In this document: one piece after another, positions 30,884-43,320 of the stretch | Position numbering within the stretch: the stretch's first letter is position 1 | Layout: every line of letters begins with the position of its first letter | Origin: Hirsutella rhossiliensis | Lineage: Eukaryota; Ascomycota; Sordariomycetes; Hypocreales; Ophiocordycipitaceae | DNA: 64,000 bases | Assembly: GCF_020360975.1 (NCBI RefSeq) | Contig: NW_025408668.1 | Location: forward strand, 7,068,001-7,132,000 | Reading direction: 5' to 3' | Program-made: the position numbers and the translations under genes | Notes under the pieces: generated by a model | Seen by the model: only the letters and a program-made list of their open reading frames with translations | Databases searched by the model: none | Told to the model about the DNA's origin: nothing

Positions 30884-32094
30884 GGGCCGAGGCCGCGGCG
30901 TGACACGGGGGCGGCGTGACACAGGGGCGGCGTGGGTCGCAATGGGGATGGAGCAGGCTGAAAGTGCAGGCCGGGGCTCTCGATTCGTGGGAAAGTTGGA
31001 CGCTGGAGTTGTGCAGAGGCCGAGTTGCCGCCGCTCGAATTTGATGGGATGAGTGATGAGTGCTTGACGTAGGTAGTTGCTTTGGCCCGACCCACTGCAT
31101 CCCGTCCTCGCCCCTGGCCAACATCCTAGTAGGCGCTTGAACTGGATACTTGGGTAAGTTAGGTAGCAGGCCTGTTGTCGGAGCCGACCGAGTTGCTCGT
31201 GTTCGTGGAGAAGCAAGCTCAACCGTTTCTTACTTGTCCCTGTCCACTGCAAGGCACAGCCAAGGCGCAGCTCCCCCACCGTACCGTGTAGGTACTTATT
31301 GATCTGGTCCCTGGAGTCTGAGAACCTGGCAGCCAGGGTGGCTCAAACCAAAGCTTTAACACTGCGGCGGGTACTTCACGTATCGTATCTATGACACGAG
31401 GGTTCATATACCAAAATCGCCCGGCAATATAGGTGGACCGTAAAGTAGCTCAAACGCCCAGCTACCGCCAGCTGGCAAGCGCTTGTTAGACCCCCTGATC
31501 CCGAATGCGTTGATGCGTTCACTGTGGTGCAACCCAACAACAACGATGGACCATGTCTCGGCCCCGGCCTGCTAGTGCAGCCTTTCTTTGAACCGAACAA
31601 CATCTTCGGCTTGGTTTTCCACAGCTCCGACTGTCGGCCTTTCGTTTCCCTGCCGCGCGCGAGCACCTCGAACCTCTTTGTCCCCGTCTTCCTCTAACCC
31701 CTCACTCGACCGCTGCCCCTCCCTCTCGAGCCGCTCATTATCGAATACTCATCACCACGCTGCCTCAGCTTCCCCGATCGCCTTTGGGCACAGCTTGCTA
31801 GCCAGACGGCCAATCCCATGGACCTGACACGCACTCAGCGTACACTGCTGCGACTGCGCGAGAGCTTTTGACGCTCCGGCGCGCTATTCCTCGAGCTCCT
31901 CGCCCCCAGCCCCAGCCCCCATGGCGGCCGTCGCCCAGAGCTCGAGGAGCTCCGCCGCTCGCCTCCTCGTCCATCCCTCATCCATACTACCAGCCTCGCC
32001 CTCGCTCTTGGCCCTTCACATCGAACCGCTGCTTATATGGAGAGCTGAAGCACTGCCGGCTCGGCCGAAAGTCCTCGCAGCTGGCACCGTCGAA
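30884..32094. other. Divergent intergenic region
   Basis: Promoter side of the uncharacterised gene and of the PP2C gene. It includes pyrimidine-rich leader sequence before 31921. Open codons run from 31921 into the PP2C frame but are probably leader. No other gene is seen. Confidence 0.5.
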
Positions 32095-33876
32095 ATGCAG
32101 CTGCTCGCTCGCTCCGCCAAACCTCGACGCTCGGGCTCGGGCTCTCGGCTTGTAGGCACGCCGCGCACCATCATATTCTCCAAAGACCACTTCAAAGCAC
32201 ATGCTCTCGGTCGACGGAGCTTTCACACCTACTTCGTCACCCACCTACCGTCCTCGTCCCTTCACCCCGATTCGTCCACCTCTTGGGGCCCCAGCCACAA
32301 AATGCCTCGCGATGCCTCGACTCCCCACACGCCGGGCCCTCCTGGATCTGCTCCGGCCGTCGCTCTGCCCAACATGCCGGGCCGAGACCTCACTGTGGTA
32401 AGGATACCGTTGAGGCGAGCCAAGCATCATTTTGGCTCATGCACCTCCAGAGGAAGTCGGCCCTACAATGAGGATGCGGACCAGGCCGGCATCGTAAACA
32501 TCCCAGCATTTGCCAGAAGGGCGCCCATGAGCGTCAAGCAGAAGCCGGGCGAGGCGACTCCCGCGGACAGTGCCTCGGGTGACCCCCAGGTCTTTTACTT
32601 CGCCGTCTTTGATGGCCACGGAGGGTCCCAGTGCTCCCATTTCTTGCGTGACGAGTTGTACGGCTACATCGAAGAGGCTGCTTCTGAATTCGACTTGCAG
32701 AGCACCCTGCGCAAGAAGAAGCCCGGACGTGACGTCCACCGTTCTCCCTCGCCGCCGCCGAGTGAGATCGAGACCGAGACACCAGCTCGCGGCTCAGCCA
32801 ACATGAAAGAATCAGGCGAATCCAAGGACAAGGCGAATGCCCCTCCTCACGACGGCGGAGCTGGCTCGGACAAGCAGCCAACGAGCGGCGCTGCGTCGCC
32901 CAGCACTTTTCCAGTTCCCGCCGAGGCTCACAGTCACACGCGAGCATTGCAGCTGCAGAAGGACCTAGTCAAGGCCTACGGAGATGCCATCGGCGGCTAC
33001 TTTAGGCGATTTAGCCCCGAGAACTTCAACGACCAAGACGCAAGCGAGCAGCCTGCGTCTACGATTGAATCGAGCCTCACCTATGCATTTCTGCGTGCTG
33101 ACCTAGACTTCGTGTCCGCGCAGGCGAGAAAGTCGGACCCTGACGATTCCGACATGCCGCTCAACCATGACGAGATTCTCGGCGCGCCCCACGCCACCCC
33201 TTCTGGCCACGGCATCGGCGGCACAACGCGCTTCAAGGGTGGCTCCACGGCGTCGGTGGCTCTCATCTCGACGCCGACACCCGCGCCGTTTTGGCATCCC
33301 GGCGCGCAGTCGACGCTCCTTGTGGCGCACGTGGGCGACAGCCGCATCCTCCTCTGCGAGACGGCCACGGGCCGCGCGCAGCCCCTGACGTCGGACCACC
33401 ACCCAACCACGCCAACGGAGAGCAGGCGCCTTCGCCGCTACGCACCGGCCGGGTCCATGGTGACGGGCGATAGCTTCGGTGAGGAGCGCATTGCCGGCCT
33501 CGCCAACAGCCGCGCCTTTGGCGACATCCGAAGCAAGCGCATCGGCGTGTCGGCCGAGCCCGAGACGACGCGCGTCGAGCTCGGCCCCGCCCAGTACTCG
33601 TTCCTCGTCCTCATGAGCGATGGCGTCTCGGGCACCCTCAGCGACCAGGAGATTGTCGACGTGGTCAAGGAGGCTAGGACCCCCGAGCAGGGCGCCCGCA
33701 GCGTCGTCGAGTACGCCACTGAGGTCTCGGCCGACGGCGACAACGCCACCTGCCAGGTAGTCCGCCTCGGCGGCTGGGAGCGCAGGTCCGAGGGCGGCCT
33801 GGGCAGCTTGGGTACTAAGGAGATCCGCGATGCCCGGAGGGCCGAGGCCCAGGACCCGCGCCGTGGGAAGCGCTGA
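32095..33876 (+). CDS. PP2C-family protein phosphatase, probably mitochondrial (Ptc6-like)
   Basis: A single exon of 593 residues if translation starts at the ATG at 32095 (MQLLARS); an in-frame ATG at 31921 would add 58. The start at 32095 gives a typical mitochondrial presequence: Arg/Ser-rich and without acids (ARSAKPRRSGSGSR). PP2C motifs follow in order: RGSRPYNEDADQAG, FAVFDGHGG, a ~150-residue hydrophilic insertion rich in Ser/Pro/Glu, then GGSTASVALI, VGDSRILL, SDHHPTT, LMSDGVSGTLSDQE and GDNATCQVV. The metal-binding Asp residues are all present. In yeast the related Ptc6 acts on the pyruvate dehydrogenase complex and in mitophagy; the exact paralogue here is inferred. Confidence 0.85.
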   Translation: MQLLARSAKPRRSGSGSRLVGTPRTIIFSKDHFKAHALGRRSFHTYFVTHLPSSSLHPDSSTSWGPSHKMPRDASTPHTPGPPGSAPAVALPNMPGRDLTVVRIPLRRAKHHFGSCTSRGSRPYNEDADQAGIVNIPAFARRAPMSVKQKPGEATPADSASGDPQVFYFAVFDGHGGSQCSHFLRDELYGYIEEAASEFDLQSTLRKKKPGRDVHRSPSPPPSEIETETPARGSANMKESGESKDKANAPPHDGGAGSDKQPTSGAASPSTFPVPAEAHSHTRALQLQKDLVKAYGDAIGGYFRRFSPENFNDQDASEQPASTIESSLTYAFLRADLDFVSAQARKSDPDDSDMPLNHDEILGAPHATPSGHGIGGTTRFKGGSTASVALISTPTPAPFWHPGAQSTLLVAHVGDSRILLCETATGRAQPLTSDHHPTTPTESRRLRRYAPAGSMVTGDSFGEERIAGLANSRAFGDIRSKRIGVSAEPETTRVELGPAQYSFLVLMSDGVSGTLSDQEIVDVVKEARTPEQGARSVVEYATEVSADGDNATCQVVRLGGWERRSEGGLGSLGTKEIRDARRAEAQDPRRGKR

Positions 33877-34329
33877 AAGTCACTGGAGGCCGCCATCTTT
33901 GCAGGCCAAGGAGAGTCAAAGGAGCGAAAGGGGGGCTGGCCAACGGCCAACCGGCCCTTGCTACCCGGTGTCGAGGCGTTTTCCAAAGCCCAAGGCAGGG
34001 TTGGGGAATGGGATGAGCCCCCGACCTTTGCGTGGCCCCGGACAGCATGGGGCAAGGAGTTTCGTCAGGCTATGGGCCTTTCTGATTCTAGAAATGAAAA
34101 GCCGAGTTCTTGGCTTCATGATATGCACCGAAGACACATTTAAATCAAAATGACAAATCAAGTGGGTGACGATAGATAGGAACGTCCAGCAGCTCTGTTC
34201 GTTCTATCTCTTGCCACCGAGAAAAAACACTTTTGCTTGATAATACGCGGCTCCTCTACCTTCAAAATACAGCCGACACGCCAGCTCGTACCACGCTCGC
34301 CACTCCAAATTGCGCCGGTTGCTCAGCTA
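33877..34329. other. Convergent intergenic region (PP2C and HET-C 3' flanks)
   Basis: AT-richer 3' flank of two convergent genes. No gene is seen. Confidence 0.5.
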
Positions 34330-36856
34330 TCAGTAGCCATGAGGTGGGCCGGGGTAGGAGTTCCAGGATGGGGGTTGTCCTTGCTGGTAAGGAGGATACT
34401 GCTGTGAAGGCGCGCCGTAGCCGGGAGCCCCATACCCTTGATGTGGATGAGGCGGGCCTTGCGGTCCCCATTGCCCTCCGGGTGGTGCTGGGCCTCCATA
34501 TCCTGACTGGGGCTGCGGGGGAGACGACTGGCTGTAGCCAGAGTAGTAGGCGCCGGGCTGTGGCGAAGGGCCGCTGTAGCCGCCTGGCGGTCCCGCCTGC
34601 AAGCCGCTGCCCTGCGAGTAGTATGACGCGTTCTGTCCGTATTCGTAGCGCGCGCCCTGGCTCGACGGAGGGGCAGGAGAGCTGGACATGTAGTTCGCCG
34701 ATGCGTCTCCATCGCGACCTTCCATCGAGTTGAGATCGCGCGTGCGAACCTGGGACCAGAGAGATCCGGCGACTTTCCCATGGCCCAGTTGACTAAGGGA
34801 CTCCATGGGGCCGTGGGAGTGATCGCCGACGCTCTTTGACTGCTGGCCCAAGACGTGGTTCTTGCCCTTCTTCACCGACTCGGAAGACAGCAGTTGGTCG
34901 AGCTGGTGGCGGCGTGGATGCTCGTCTGCCCATGACTTGACGGTCCTGAACATGTCTTTCTGAATCTCAATGCTATCGTTGCGGAGGGCAGGGTGGTGAA
35001 ATGCCCGGATGACATCATTGACGACCTCGTCCACGGGAACATTGGTGTTCTCCCACGCAAAGAGGACACGCCTTGAAGCCGTTAGAGGCGTGGTTTTTCA
35101 AACCCCGAAAAATTAAGGAAGCGGGGAGGGACAGAATAGGAGGCGGAGTAACTCACGGTACGGTATATTGGAGAATCGTGGTCGCGACTCGCCCAGCACA
35201 AGAGTTGAGGATATTTGTAAAGTGGTCCTTTGACAGCATCGAATGAGTCGGATCATCACAGCGAGGGCTCTCCCATGGCTCGAGTTGGGAGTTGGAGCTG
35301 GCGCTGATGACCCCGGAGGACCCATCCTTCAAAACCTTGGAGACTTGGTTGATGATTGGTCGAATAAAGGGGGCAAGGAGGCCGAGGACGAATGCCGTCA
35401 ACGTCTCGCTAATGTGCTCAATGAGCTTCTCGAGGCCAGGTATTTTGGCGATGCCGCGGCTGATGGCCTTGACGATCTTGTCTCGGAATTGGAGAATGGG
35501 GTAGATCTGGCCGGCAACCTTGACAGGGTCGAAGTTAGGGCTCATGCCGGGGACCACGTTGGCATTTTCTCCAGCCCGACTGCGAGATTCGTTTTCCCGC
35601 TCCTTTGCCTCGGCCTCGGCCTTGAGGCTGCGGGCCTGATCTGCGAAGCCGTCGCCCACATCTGGCAGTTTGGAGAGCAGAGAAATGAAGTCGGTCGAGC
35701 CGGACCCATCGAAAAGACCCCTCGAACTGGATCCGCTGCCGCCGCCACTTTTGGAGGCCTCTGCGTTCTTGAGCGCAATATCGACCTCGTCCACCTCGGA
35801 CTGAGTGAAGTGATCGTTGGCCTCGCCAATGACGGAGTGCAAGAAGTCGACGGCGCCGAATGTGCCGGTAACAATGGGGTAAAGTCTCCTGCCGTGAATG
35901 TTGACCTCGGCCTGCGTCCCGCAATGGGGAAAGACATTGTGGTATCCAAGTTCACGGAGGGCCAGCTCGCAGTAGTTGCTGTGGGCACCGAAATCCTCCA
36001 TGCAATGCAAAGCCTGTCCCAGGCACCGGAGCGCCTCGCATAGAGTCTCGTCCGTGCCTCTACCCTCGGCACCGCTCGTGTAAAGTCGGCCGAAGTGGAT
36101 GCTTCGGGCGAAGCTGTACCTCAGATAGCCGGCGCTGGTCGCCCACCGTCCCGTCTCGTTGGCGATATAGTTCTTCATGCCGGTCCTGGGATCTATCTCG
36201 ATTTCTGCGGGATCAACTGGACCGCGCAGGCGGGGGTCAAACTTGCGGGCATCGAGGCCGTCGGCGTAGCCCTTGGGGTTGTCGATGTGCTCTTCCGGGC
36301 GGTAGCAGCCGAGGCGCTCCTCGGTGACCTCAAACTCCTCGGTGGCATATCCAAAGGACATGAAGGAGAGGACCCAGACCTTGAGAGTGGTTAGTGGTGG
36401 GCCGCCCGGGGTCTTGGGCTGGGGCTGCTGACCAGGATGCGAATGGTGGCGGCATTGACGCCCTTCAAGCTACCGACGTCGACAGCTTGCGAGTAATCGC
36501 GCAACCAATTGCCAAAGTAGGTTCTCTTGATGAGCATAGATGTCCATTTTTTTCCATGCAGGAAAGCAAGGCCCGCGAGCATGTCCTCGATGTCTGCAAG
36601 ACGTCAGAAAGTTGTTCACGGTTGATTTTGGACTTAGGCAAGCTCACCTCCATGGCGCCAGTTGAGGCCTTCGACCTACGGCGCTCAACGCATCAGCAAC
36701 CTCGCAAAGTCTGTAGATGAATTTAGCAGCACCCACCTGTGCGATTGAGGGAATGTTTCCTGCACCGAAAGCGGCAGCCTTGCCTGGCAGCAAGACCAGG
36801 AGTGTGGCGAAAATGAGGAGCCAAGTGCCCCGCGGCGGCCGAGGGAATGATGGCAT
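34330..36856 (-). CDS. het-c: HET-C heterokaryon incompatibility protein
   Basis: Exons on the minus strand: 36737-36856, 36648-36675, 36433-36593, 35157-36379 and 34330-35071, together 757 residues. An N-terminal signal peptide (LLIFATLLVLLPGKAAA) precedes FGAGNIPSIAQ, and the family core follows: GDIEDM, KRTYFGNWLRDYSQAVDVG and FMSFGYATEEFEVT. The short exon 2 (28 nt) is confirmed by phase on both sides. The C-terminal ~150 residues are rich in Gly, Pro, Tyr and Gln (repeated GYGAP, QSSPP), as in Neurospora HET-C. In that species, a short polymorphic segment of the mid-protein sets allele specificity in self/non-self recognition on hyphal fusion. Here the core is intact. Confidence 0.93.
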
Positions 36857-37461
36857 GACGTAGCCCTGTCGCGGGGAAGACGGCCGAGAGGTGGGGGAGG
36901 AGAAATGCGTCGCCGAGACAGTGGAAGGGAGGCGGAATATCACACAGTCAATGACTGGGAACGAGGGGATGGAGCTCTGAGTTCTACAGCGACACAGAGC
37001 AAAGTTCCGTTTAATCGTGGTGTTGCCGCAAAAGCCGCGTGATACAGTAAGAAGTGTGCGCGCTTCCGCACGGAGCACTTTAGTTTGCTACCCACGACGT
37101 TGGCGCTGAGAGGTATCCCGAAAGGCGTATGTTGGGAGGAGGGGCACAGTGCATGATCAAATGCGGCCATCCGGAGAGAGCCGTCCTTGATGAGCCAACC
37201 TCACTTTGATTTGTCAGTGGTCCAGGTGACTTTCATGGCCCTGTAGATAACACACGAGATCGCACCCCGGACTTGGATTCCAGATGACGAGGTAGCCTTC
37301 GGAGCGTCCGCGCAGCGGCAATAGAGGCACCAGCTATGGATTGGAAATTTAGGCTGCGAAGCCAGTTCCGATGACTAACTCGGGGCACTGTACGCAGCCA
37401 GTATTCCGTAATCGTACGGAGTACATACATACATTAGGTAGGTACCAATCTACCAAGCTTG
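36857..37461. other. HET-C upstream region and pre-insertion flank of the LINE
   Basis: Promoter side of HET-C. The part near 37415-37461 holds taggtaggtacc-like palindromic words. No gene is seen. Confidence 0.5.
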
Positions 37462-37477
37462 TACCTACTCAAGGTAC
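37462..37477. repeat. 16-bp target site duplication of the LINE, left copy
   Basis: TACCTACTCAAGGTAC precedes the (TTTAG)n tail and is repeated without mismatch at 43321-43336, just outside the 5' end of the LINE. The flanking bases differ, so the duplication is exactly 16 bp. Confidence 0.92.
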
Positions 37478-37503
37478 TTTAGTTTAGTTTAGTTTAGTTT
37501 AGT
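37478..37503. repeat. (TTTAG)n 3' tail of the LINE
   Basis: About five tandem TTTAG units adjoin the target duplication. They lie at the 3' end of the minus-strand element and replace the poly-A tail found in many LINEs. Confidence 0.85.
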
Positions 37504-38038
37504 GTATTTTCCGTCCAGCAACTTTTGGTCGCTCAGGTCTCCGCAGGGGAGCACAGGACGTGCTGAGCTAGCAGGTGTCTACATGCTACATATCGTACAC
37601 TTCACCCACTATCCAGCATTTCATCGGCTCAACGGCGCTCATGACAAACCTGTTGCCCGTCAGCGGGACGTCCAGGCATGAAGAGAAAGCTGTCCCGTGG
37701 TCAGATCAGCCAATTTGCTTCTGGGGCCTTGCAGCCCTTGATGACCTCGGCGATCGCATGGTCGCGAGACCTTGACGCCGCCGAGATCGGAGCAGGTAAC
37801 AGAAAGGATTGAGAGGAAAGGTAGGGTGAGAGAGGAGAATGATGACCGTCTAGTGGCGTGGGCAGATCCTCCGAAGAAGAAGCTCGCTTTCGCCAGCCTG
37901 ACGAATTTGTCAAAGTCCTTGCCGATTGCGCGGTTGATGGCTGCAGCCGGCCAAGGTGCAAGCCGCATACGATGCCGTGGCGCAACCTTTCTGCAGTAAA
38001 AGATGTGTGCTGGCTCTTTCGTCTTCCGCACGAGCACG

Positions 38039-41000
38039 TCAGTCGCGCATTGTCGTGACCAAACCTTTCGTGGTAGTCAGCAAAATCCCCATGGTGGGTT
38101 CTTGCTGCAAGCAAGTTACGAAGCAGGGCCGAGAGAGCGCCAATTCTGACGGGCAGCTGGTTGTGGCTTTAAGCCTCAGGTCTCTGTATCGCTCCGGCGC
38201 AGAGGCTTCCCACCAGGCCTTGAAAGCCTCTTCCGGCTGCTGTCGGGCAATCTTTCGCAGGTGCGCTAGCGTCGGGACGTTATCAGCGGGTTCTGGCAGT
38301 GATGCTCCCGCCTTTGCCAGAGCATCAGCCTCCTCGTTGCCTGGGATGTCAGCATGGCCGGGGATCCAATGGACCTCCACAGCTCCGTATTTTCGCGCCA
38401 AAGATTGAAACTCAAGGAAGACCTCTTGCGAGGAGTCGCTCGGTGTGCCCCGTAAGCATGTTGCGGTCGCGAGGTTGTCGAGGCAGACAAAGATGCGGTC
38501 AGTTTCTGGAAGGCTCACCGCAGCCTTCAACCCCTCCAACGCACCTTTCGCCTCAGCGTCGAAAATCTCGGCGGGCCCGAGACGGCCCTTGTCGCGCAAG
38601 ACGGTGGATCCGTCCCGATGAACAACATAGCCATATCCGGCGTGGCCTTCGGTAGAACGGGACCCGTCGGAATAGACGACCAGAGTTCGGGGCGATAGTG
38701 CCTGGAGCCAATCGCGAAATTTCTTCGCCGTCTCATTTTTCGATGCACTCTGCAGAGGCGCAGTCTGCTCTTCGACAAATCCGCGCTGCAGCAAGGCAGG
38801 CCTTGGGCAGCTTGGTAGCAATTCGTCGGAGCGCCGCAGCCTAGTCCGGAAGGGTTTTGGCTGCTTTTGGTACTTCAGCTTGATCATTTCATTCAGTATA
38901 GGGGCTTTTGGCCTCGACGTGCGCTTCACGAGCGGATGAGCTTCGTCCAGGGATTTGAGACGCGCAGCAAATGCAGTCCGGCGCGCCTCGAGCAGCAGAG
39001 GGACCGGCGGTATCCCTGCCTCCCGGTGCAGAACATTCGTTGGTGTAGTTCTCCACACTGGCAGGATAGCCCGAAGAGATGTGTAGAGTGCCTTGCTCAT
39101 CTTCTTTACGAGGTGTCCGATCCTGGACGGTCCTTCCTTGCCCGGCTTGGTCCAGCGCGGGCGCGTAGAACCAGGATACCAGACCTCCGCCGCGTAGAGC
39201 AGCACTGGAATGACGCAAGCGCAGACCGCTCGTCGCACAGCGCTCGGTAGAGGACCATGCCTGGTGTTTGTCAGTCTCCTGAGATGGAAGGCGACTGCTT
39301 GCGCTTTGGCCGTCCATTTCTCGACATGAGTCTTGAAAGACAGAGTGCTGTCGAGCCAGACGCCGAGCCAACGCATCGCCCGGCCCGGCCGTTTCTCAAA
39401 TTCGCCATGGAGCACTGGCGGCGCCGTCTTGGGCGTCGTTCGAGAGAAGTGCATCACTTCTGTCTTCTCAGGGTCGAAGGAGATCCCGTTGGCGGCGCCC
39501 CACGATACAAGCTCACGCACATGATGAGATGCTTCGGCGGACGTCTCATCCAGGCTATCGCCGACGCAAAGGATGGCAGTGTCGTCCGCATAGCCGAAAC
39601 GCCCTTTTGAGCTGCCCAAGCGGTAGATTGGTTCCGTATACAGTAGGAAGAGGATCGGCGAGACTGGCGATCCTGTGGCAGCCCGCACTGGAGGCGATGA
39701 ATTCGTTGCGATATCTTGATAGCGGATGCGTGCCGACCTGTCTTGCATAAACGAGCCGACCCATCGCGCGAGGTTCGGTGGCCACCCTTGCTCCCGTAGG
39801 CGAAGGATCAATCTGTTGCGGAGGACTGTGTCGAAGGCGCCCTGAATGTCCAAAGTCACCAATGTTGCAACCTGCTTGCAGGCAAATGCCTCCTCGATGT
39901 CATGAATCAAGGCAGCAACGAGATCCACGGCCGATCTCTTCGGAGCGCGCCGGCTTGTTGTGGGTGTAGTACGCCGAAATGGACCGAGGCCCACGCTGAC
40001 GCCGTGCGATGAGCCGCTCGAGGCCCTTGCCGAGACAGGACAAAAGGAGATGGGGCGCCAAGCGCGGGGTGTAGAGATCCCTGCGCCCCGGCTTGGCAAT
40101 CATGACCACTTCTGCTTCTCGGAAGGGCTTCGGATGGTGGCCAATCCTGAGGCAGCCTTGATATAGCTGGTGGACGAGACTTCCGATCGCATGCCAGACA
40201 GCGCGGAGCATCCGCACCGTAATATTGTCGGGACCAGGGACGTATTCCCGGTGCGTAGCGTGGCGTCGCGGGTCTCCTCCGGAGACTCGGTCGGTGAAGG
40301 GTATCGTCCTATCTGTGTTCACGGAGATCCACGGATCTGGGATGTCGTCGTTCGCCGTGCGCCGTTCCAGAGTGGCTTGTCGCAAGGCGGGGGCCTTTCC
40401 AGCTGCGTCTCATACACTCGGTCGTCAATTTGCAGGGGAGGAGCTTGAAACGGACCTGGAGACTTCAGCCAGCGGACCGCCCTGAAGACGGAGGCGCTAT
40501 CGGTGAAGCTGTCAATCAAGTTACGCCAGTAAAGGCGCTTGGCCCGGCGCACCACGCTATGGAGCTCCTCTTGGCTAGCTGTACTTCTCGGTCGAAGCCG
40601 AGAGAGTGAACTCTCCTCCACGCGCGGTAATTGGCCGCCGCCTTTGCGCATTCTTCAGTCCACCACCGCGCACCATGCGTAGTCTTACGGGCAGGTCGAC
40701 CGGCAGCTCTGGCTGCACAACCAAGAAGGTTCACGAGCGCCGACGCAAAGCTGTCGAGCTCGGAAGGAGATGCCGTGGTGATCGGGATGAAGGCGGCACC
40801 GGCCTCCACTAATTCAATGAATCGCTTCAATTCCTCGTCGGAGTTGAGATGGATCTTTCCTATTGGAAGGGGTGCCAGAACTTGTCCTGGCAGCGTGATA
40901 CTAAGGGTAAAATGATCGGAGCCGGTTGCTAGATGATCCTCGACAACAGCGTCGGCCAGAGGTATGTTGCAGAAGGCGAGATCAACCGTATTGCCGTGTG

Positions 41001-41562
41001 CGTTGGTCGGGACATCGACAGGATTCAGTAAGCCGAGTCGATTGTCCATTGCCCAAAACGCTATTTCTTCGCCGCGGTCCTCTCGTCGACCGGCCTGCCA
41101 GCTGGGATGTTTGGCATTGAAATCACCAGCAACAAGACACTTGTCCGGTACGGTCCACTGAAGCAAGATTTCAAGGGCTCCGTCGTGGTACGGCTGCCGA
41201 TAGAAGTTGACGACTGTTATGCCGTTGACGGTGAGCCAAAGGATGTCACGAGTCGCCGCAGGTCTCTTTTGATCAGCGACGAGACCTGCGGAACGCCGGA
41301 CGTATGTCATGACTCTCGGGCGAGTGTCGCGGCCGTCCCAGTCGTTGACGGGTGAGAAGGTGTCGTAGGCCTGATGCGTCTTAGTGAGGCATCGGCCATC
41401 TTTCAGTCCTGTCCATGGCTCCTGCAACAAAATAATGTCGTATTGTTCCGAGTCGGCCAACGCAAGGGCACAATCGTGTGCCGGCGGAATCTTGCCTACG
41501 TTGGCTTGGAAGATTCGCAAGATCCTCCTATCGCTTCGATTGCGTGGAAAACAGCGAGGCAT
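38039..41562 (-). pseudogene. LINE ORF2: endonuclease, reverse transcriptase, RNase H (frameshifted)
   Basis: The endonuclease reads from 41562 (RIFQANVGKI, LLQEPWTG, VAGDFNAKHPSW, TGSDHFTLS). The linker and thumb-proximal part (AKRLYWRNLIDS, VPGPDNITVRML) are spread over three frames between 40650 and 39950. The RT core and RNase H lie in one frame from 40099 to 38039: TLDIQGAFDTV, GSPVSPILFLLY, the catalytic GYADDTAIL, then RNase H with VVYSDGSRS, DAEAKGAL, CLDNLATAT and WIPGHADIPGNEEAD. Frame changes near 40540, 40370 and 40040 break the protein, so this copy is unlikely to be autonomous as it reads here. Confidence 0.85.
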
Positions 41563-41632
41563 TAGGGTAGCGTCACAGGACTAGTGCGTCGTTTCTTCGA
41601 TGGGACGACAGGGAGGAACTGGTCGCCGTCCC

Positions 41633-43245
41633 TTACATGCGGCGGCGTTGTGGCCACAACGATGCATGGGGTTGACGGCGCGGCTGGCTCGTAAATGGCG
41701 CCCATGTCGGAGCTTCCATCTCCTCCAGCTGCCCGCGGCGCCGTTGACTCCAAGGAAAGTATCTGCGGCCTGCCAGGGCTCTGATCAGACTGGTCGGACA
41801 CTCTGGCCTTTGAGTCTGCCGCTTCTGCTGCGCAGAGAGCTGAACTCCCATCTGCCGTACCAGGCTCTTCTCCTCCTTCGTCAGGCGCCGGACCATGCCG
41901 TGAACGCGCTTGGGGCGGGCAGGGCATTTGGGGTCATCCGCGCAATGGGGTCCAAGGCAGTTTGCACACTGCTCGAGGGCGGTGCATTCTTGGCTACGAT
42001 GGCCGGTTTTGCCACAACGCCTGCAGCGCGCCGTTCGATCGCAGCTGTGTCGAGCGTGGAAATCCCAGCACTTGTCACATTGGCTAGGAATGCTGGGCTT
42101 GTCGATATAGCGGGCGAACCGGCTGGCGCCGAACAGTCGCCAGGGTCTCTGCGTGGGTTCCAGGAAGGATACAATAAGGGTCTTGGTAGGCATATCGCCC
42201 GAGTCGTGTCGCGAGGTCCGTATGCTGATGGGCTTCAGTCCGGTTTGGCAGGCAATTTCTTCTTTGACCGCCTCATCGAAGTTGATCTCAACGCCGCGTA
42301 GGTCCGTGAGCCTACGGGGCAATCGGCTACGGCATACGAATGCCATTTCTGGCTAATCTCTACGGCCGTCGCGTCCAGATCTACGGCCCAATCCGCCTGT
42401 CGCTGCACGAGTAGTTCGCGCGTGGCCACATCCGATGCCAGGATGGCCCAACCCGTGTTTACCGGGAAGGCTGCCGGGATGCGGCGTAGGTCGATGCCGA
42501 CTCTAGCGGCGATGTGGGCCCGGATAGCGTATCTTTCATGGTTTCGGGCCGGAGCATCGGCGTCAAGTCGGACAAAGACACGCAGGTCTTCCTTGGTGGG
42601 ACCACGGGCGGTCGTCCTTGGAGACGAGTGGTGGTTTGCTGTTTTCGCTGTGGTGGGGCGGAGGCCGTAATGGCCAGCTGTCCTTGTGTCGTTTTGCCGG
42701 ATGCGAGAACGCTGCTGTACGTAGGTTTCGGTGGTTCCTCAAGGTCGGCGAGCGATTGAGTCCAGAGGTTCAGAAACTTGGTGGCAACTTGCTTTGCGAT
42801 GCTATTGTGGGAGCCGGACGTGAATTGTTTGGCTGTCTGTTCGAATGATTCGCTAAAGGCCCGAAAGACTGCCAGCTTGGCATCATGGGCTGCCGTTTGG
42901 TCGCGAGCGATCTTTGTAGCCGCTTCGATGATGGAGACAGGTGCATTTTCCGTGGACCCGGTCGAACCAGGGCCATTCGGGATTATTTCCGGCTGCGTTC
43001 CTTCCGCGACGGCAGCGTTGGGCGTGTCGCTGGGAGACGTCGGTCGAGGAGCTGCTGAGCCGCCAGGGTTGAGACATTTGGGCGAGCCTCCGCCGGAGAG
43101 GACAGTAGGTGCTGAGATGCACGGGCTGCTAGATCAGGTGGCGATTGTATGTCGACAGCACAGGGCGGCGCGCGAACCTGAGGCTGGTGCCATGGCCGCT
43201 GCCGGCGCTTTGCGCGGCGCTGTTGCGGAATTTTCAAGAGCACTG
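41633..43245 (-). pseudogene. LINE ORF1 (nucleic-acid-binding, zinc knuckles), frameshifted
   Basis: A Ser/Pro/Ala-rich N-terminal region, then a stretch with DLRVFVRLDADAP and RYAIRAHIAARVG, and a C-terminal cluster of Cys/His knuckles (CDKCWDFHARHSC, CRRCGKTGHRSQEC, CANCLGPHCADDPKC). The coding track changes frame at about 43030, 42590 and 42330, so no single frame covers it. ORF2 starts about 70 nt downstream. Confidence 0.75.
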
Positions 43246-43320
43246 TTAAGCGAAAAGCTGTATGGATAGGCTACTTCCTTAACACTTGCGTGCCAAGAAA
43301 GTAAAAATGCAGGGAAGGGT

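Larger units (their letters stand above)
37478..43320 (-). mobile_element. Tad-like LINE (non-LTR retrotransposon), full length with degraded ORFs
   Basis: 5,843 bp bounded by a 16-bp target duplication. The minus strand holds ORF1 with zinc knuckles, then ORF2 with an AP-type endonuclease, reverse transcriptase and RNase H. The 3' tail is a simple repeat (CTAAA)n on the minus strand. This domain set fits the fungal Tad clade. ORF1 and the 5' half of ORF2 contain several frameshifts; the RT-RNase H half is a single 686-codon open frame. Confidence 0.92.

Noticed and set aside
37478..37503. (TTTAG)n as interstitial telomere sequence
   Set aside because: Fungal telomeres are TTAGGG; the unit differs and the run adjoins the target duplication at the 3' end of the LINE, so it is the element's tail.
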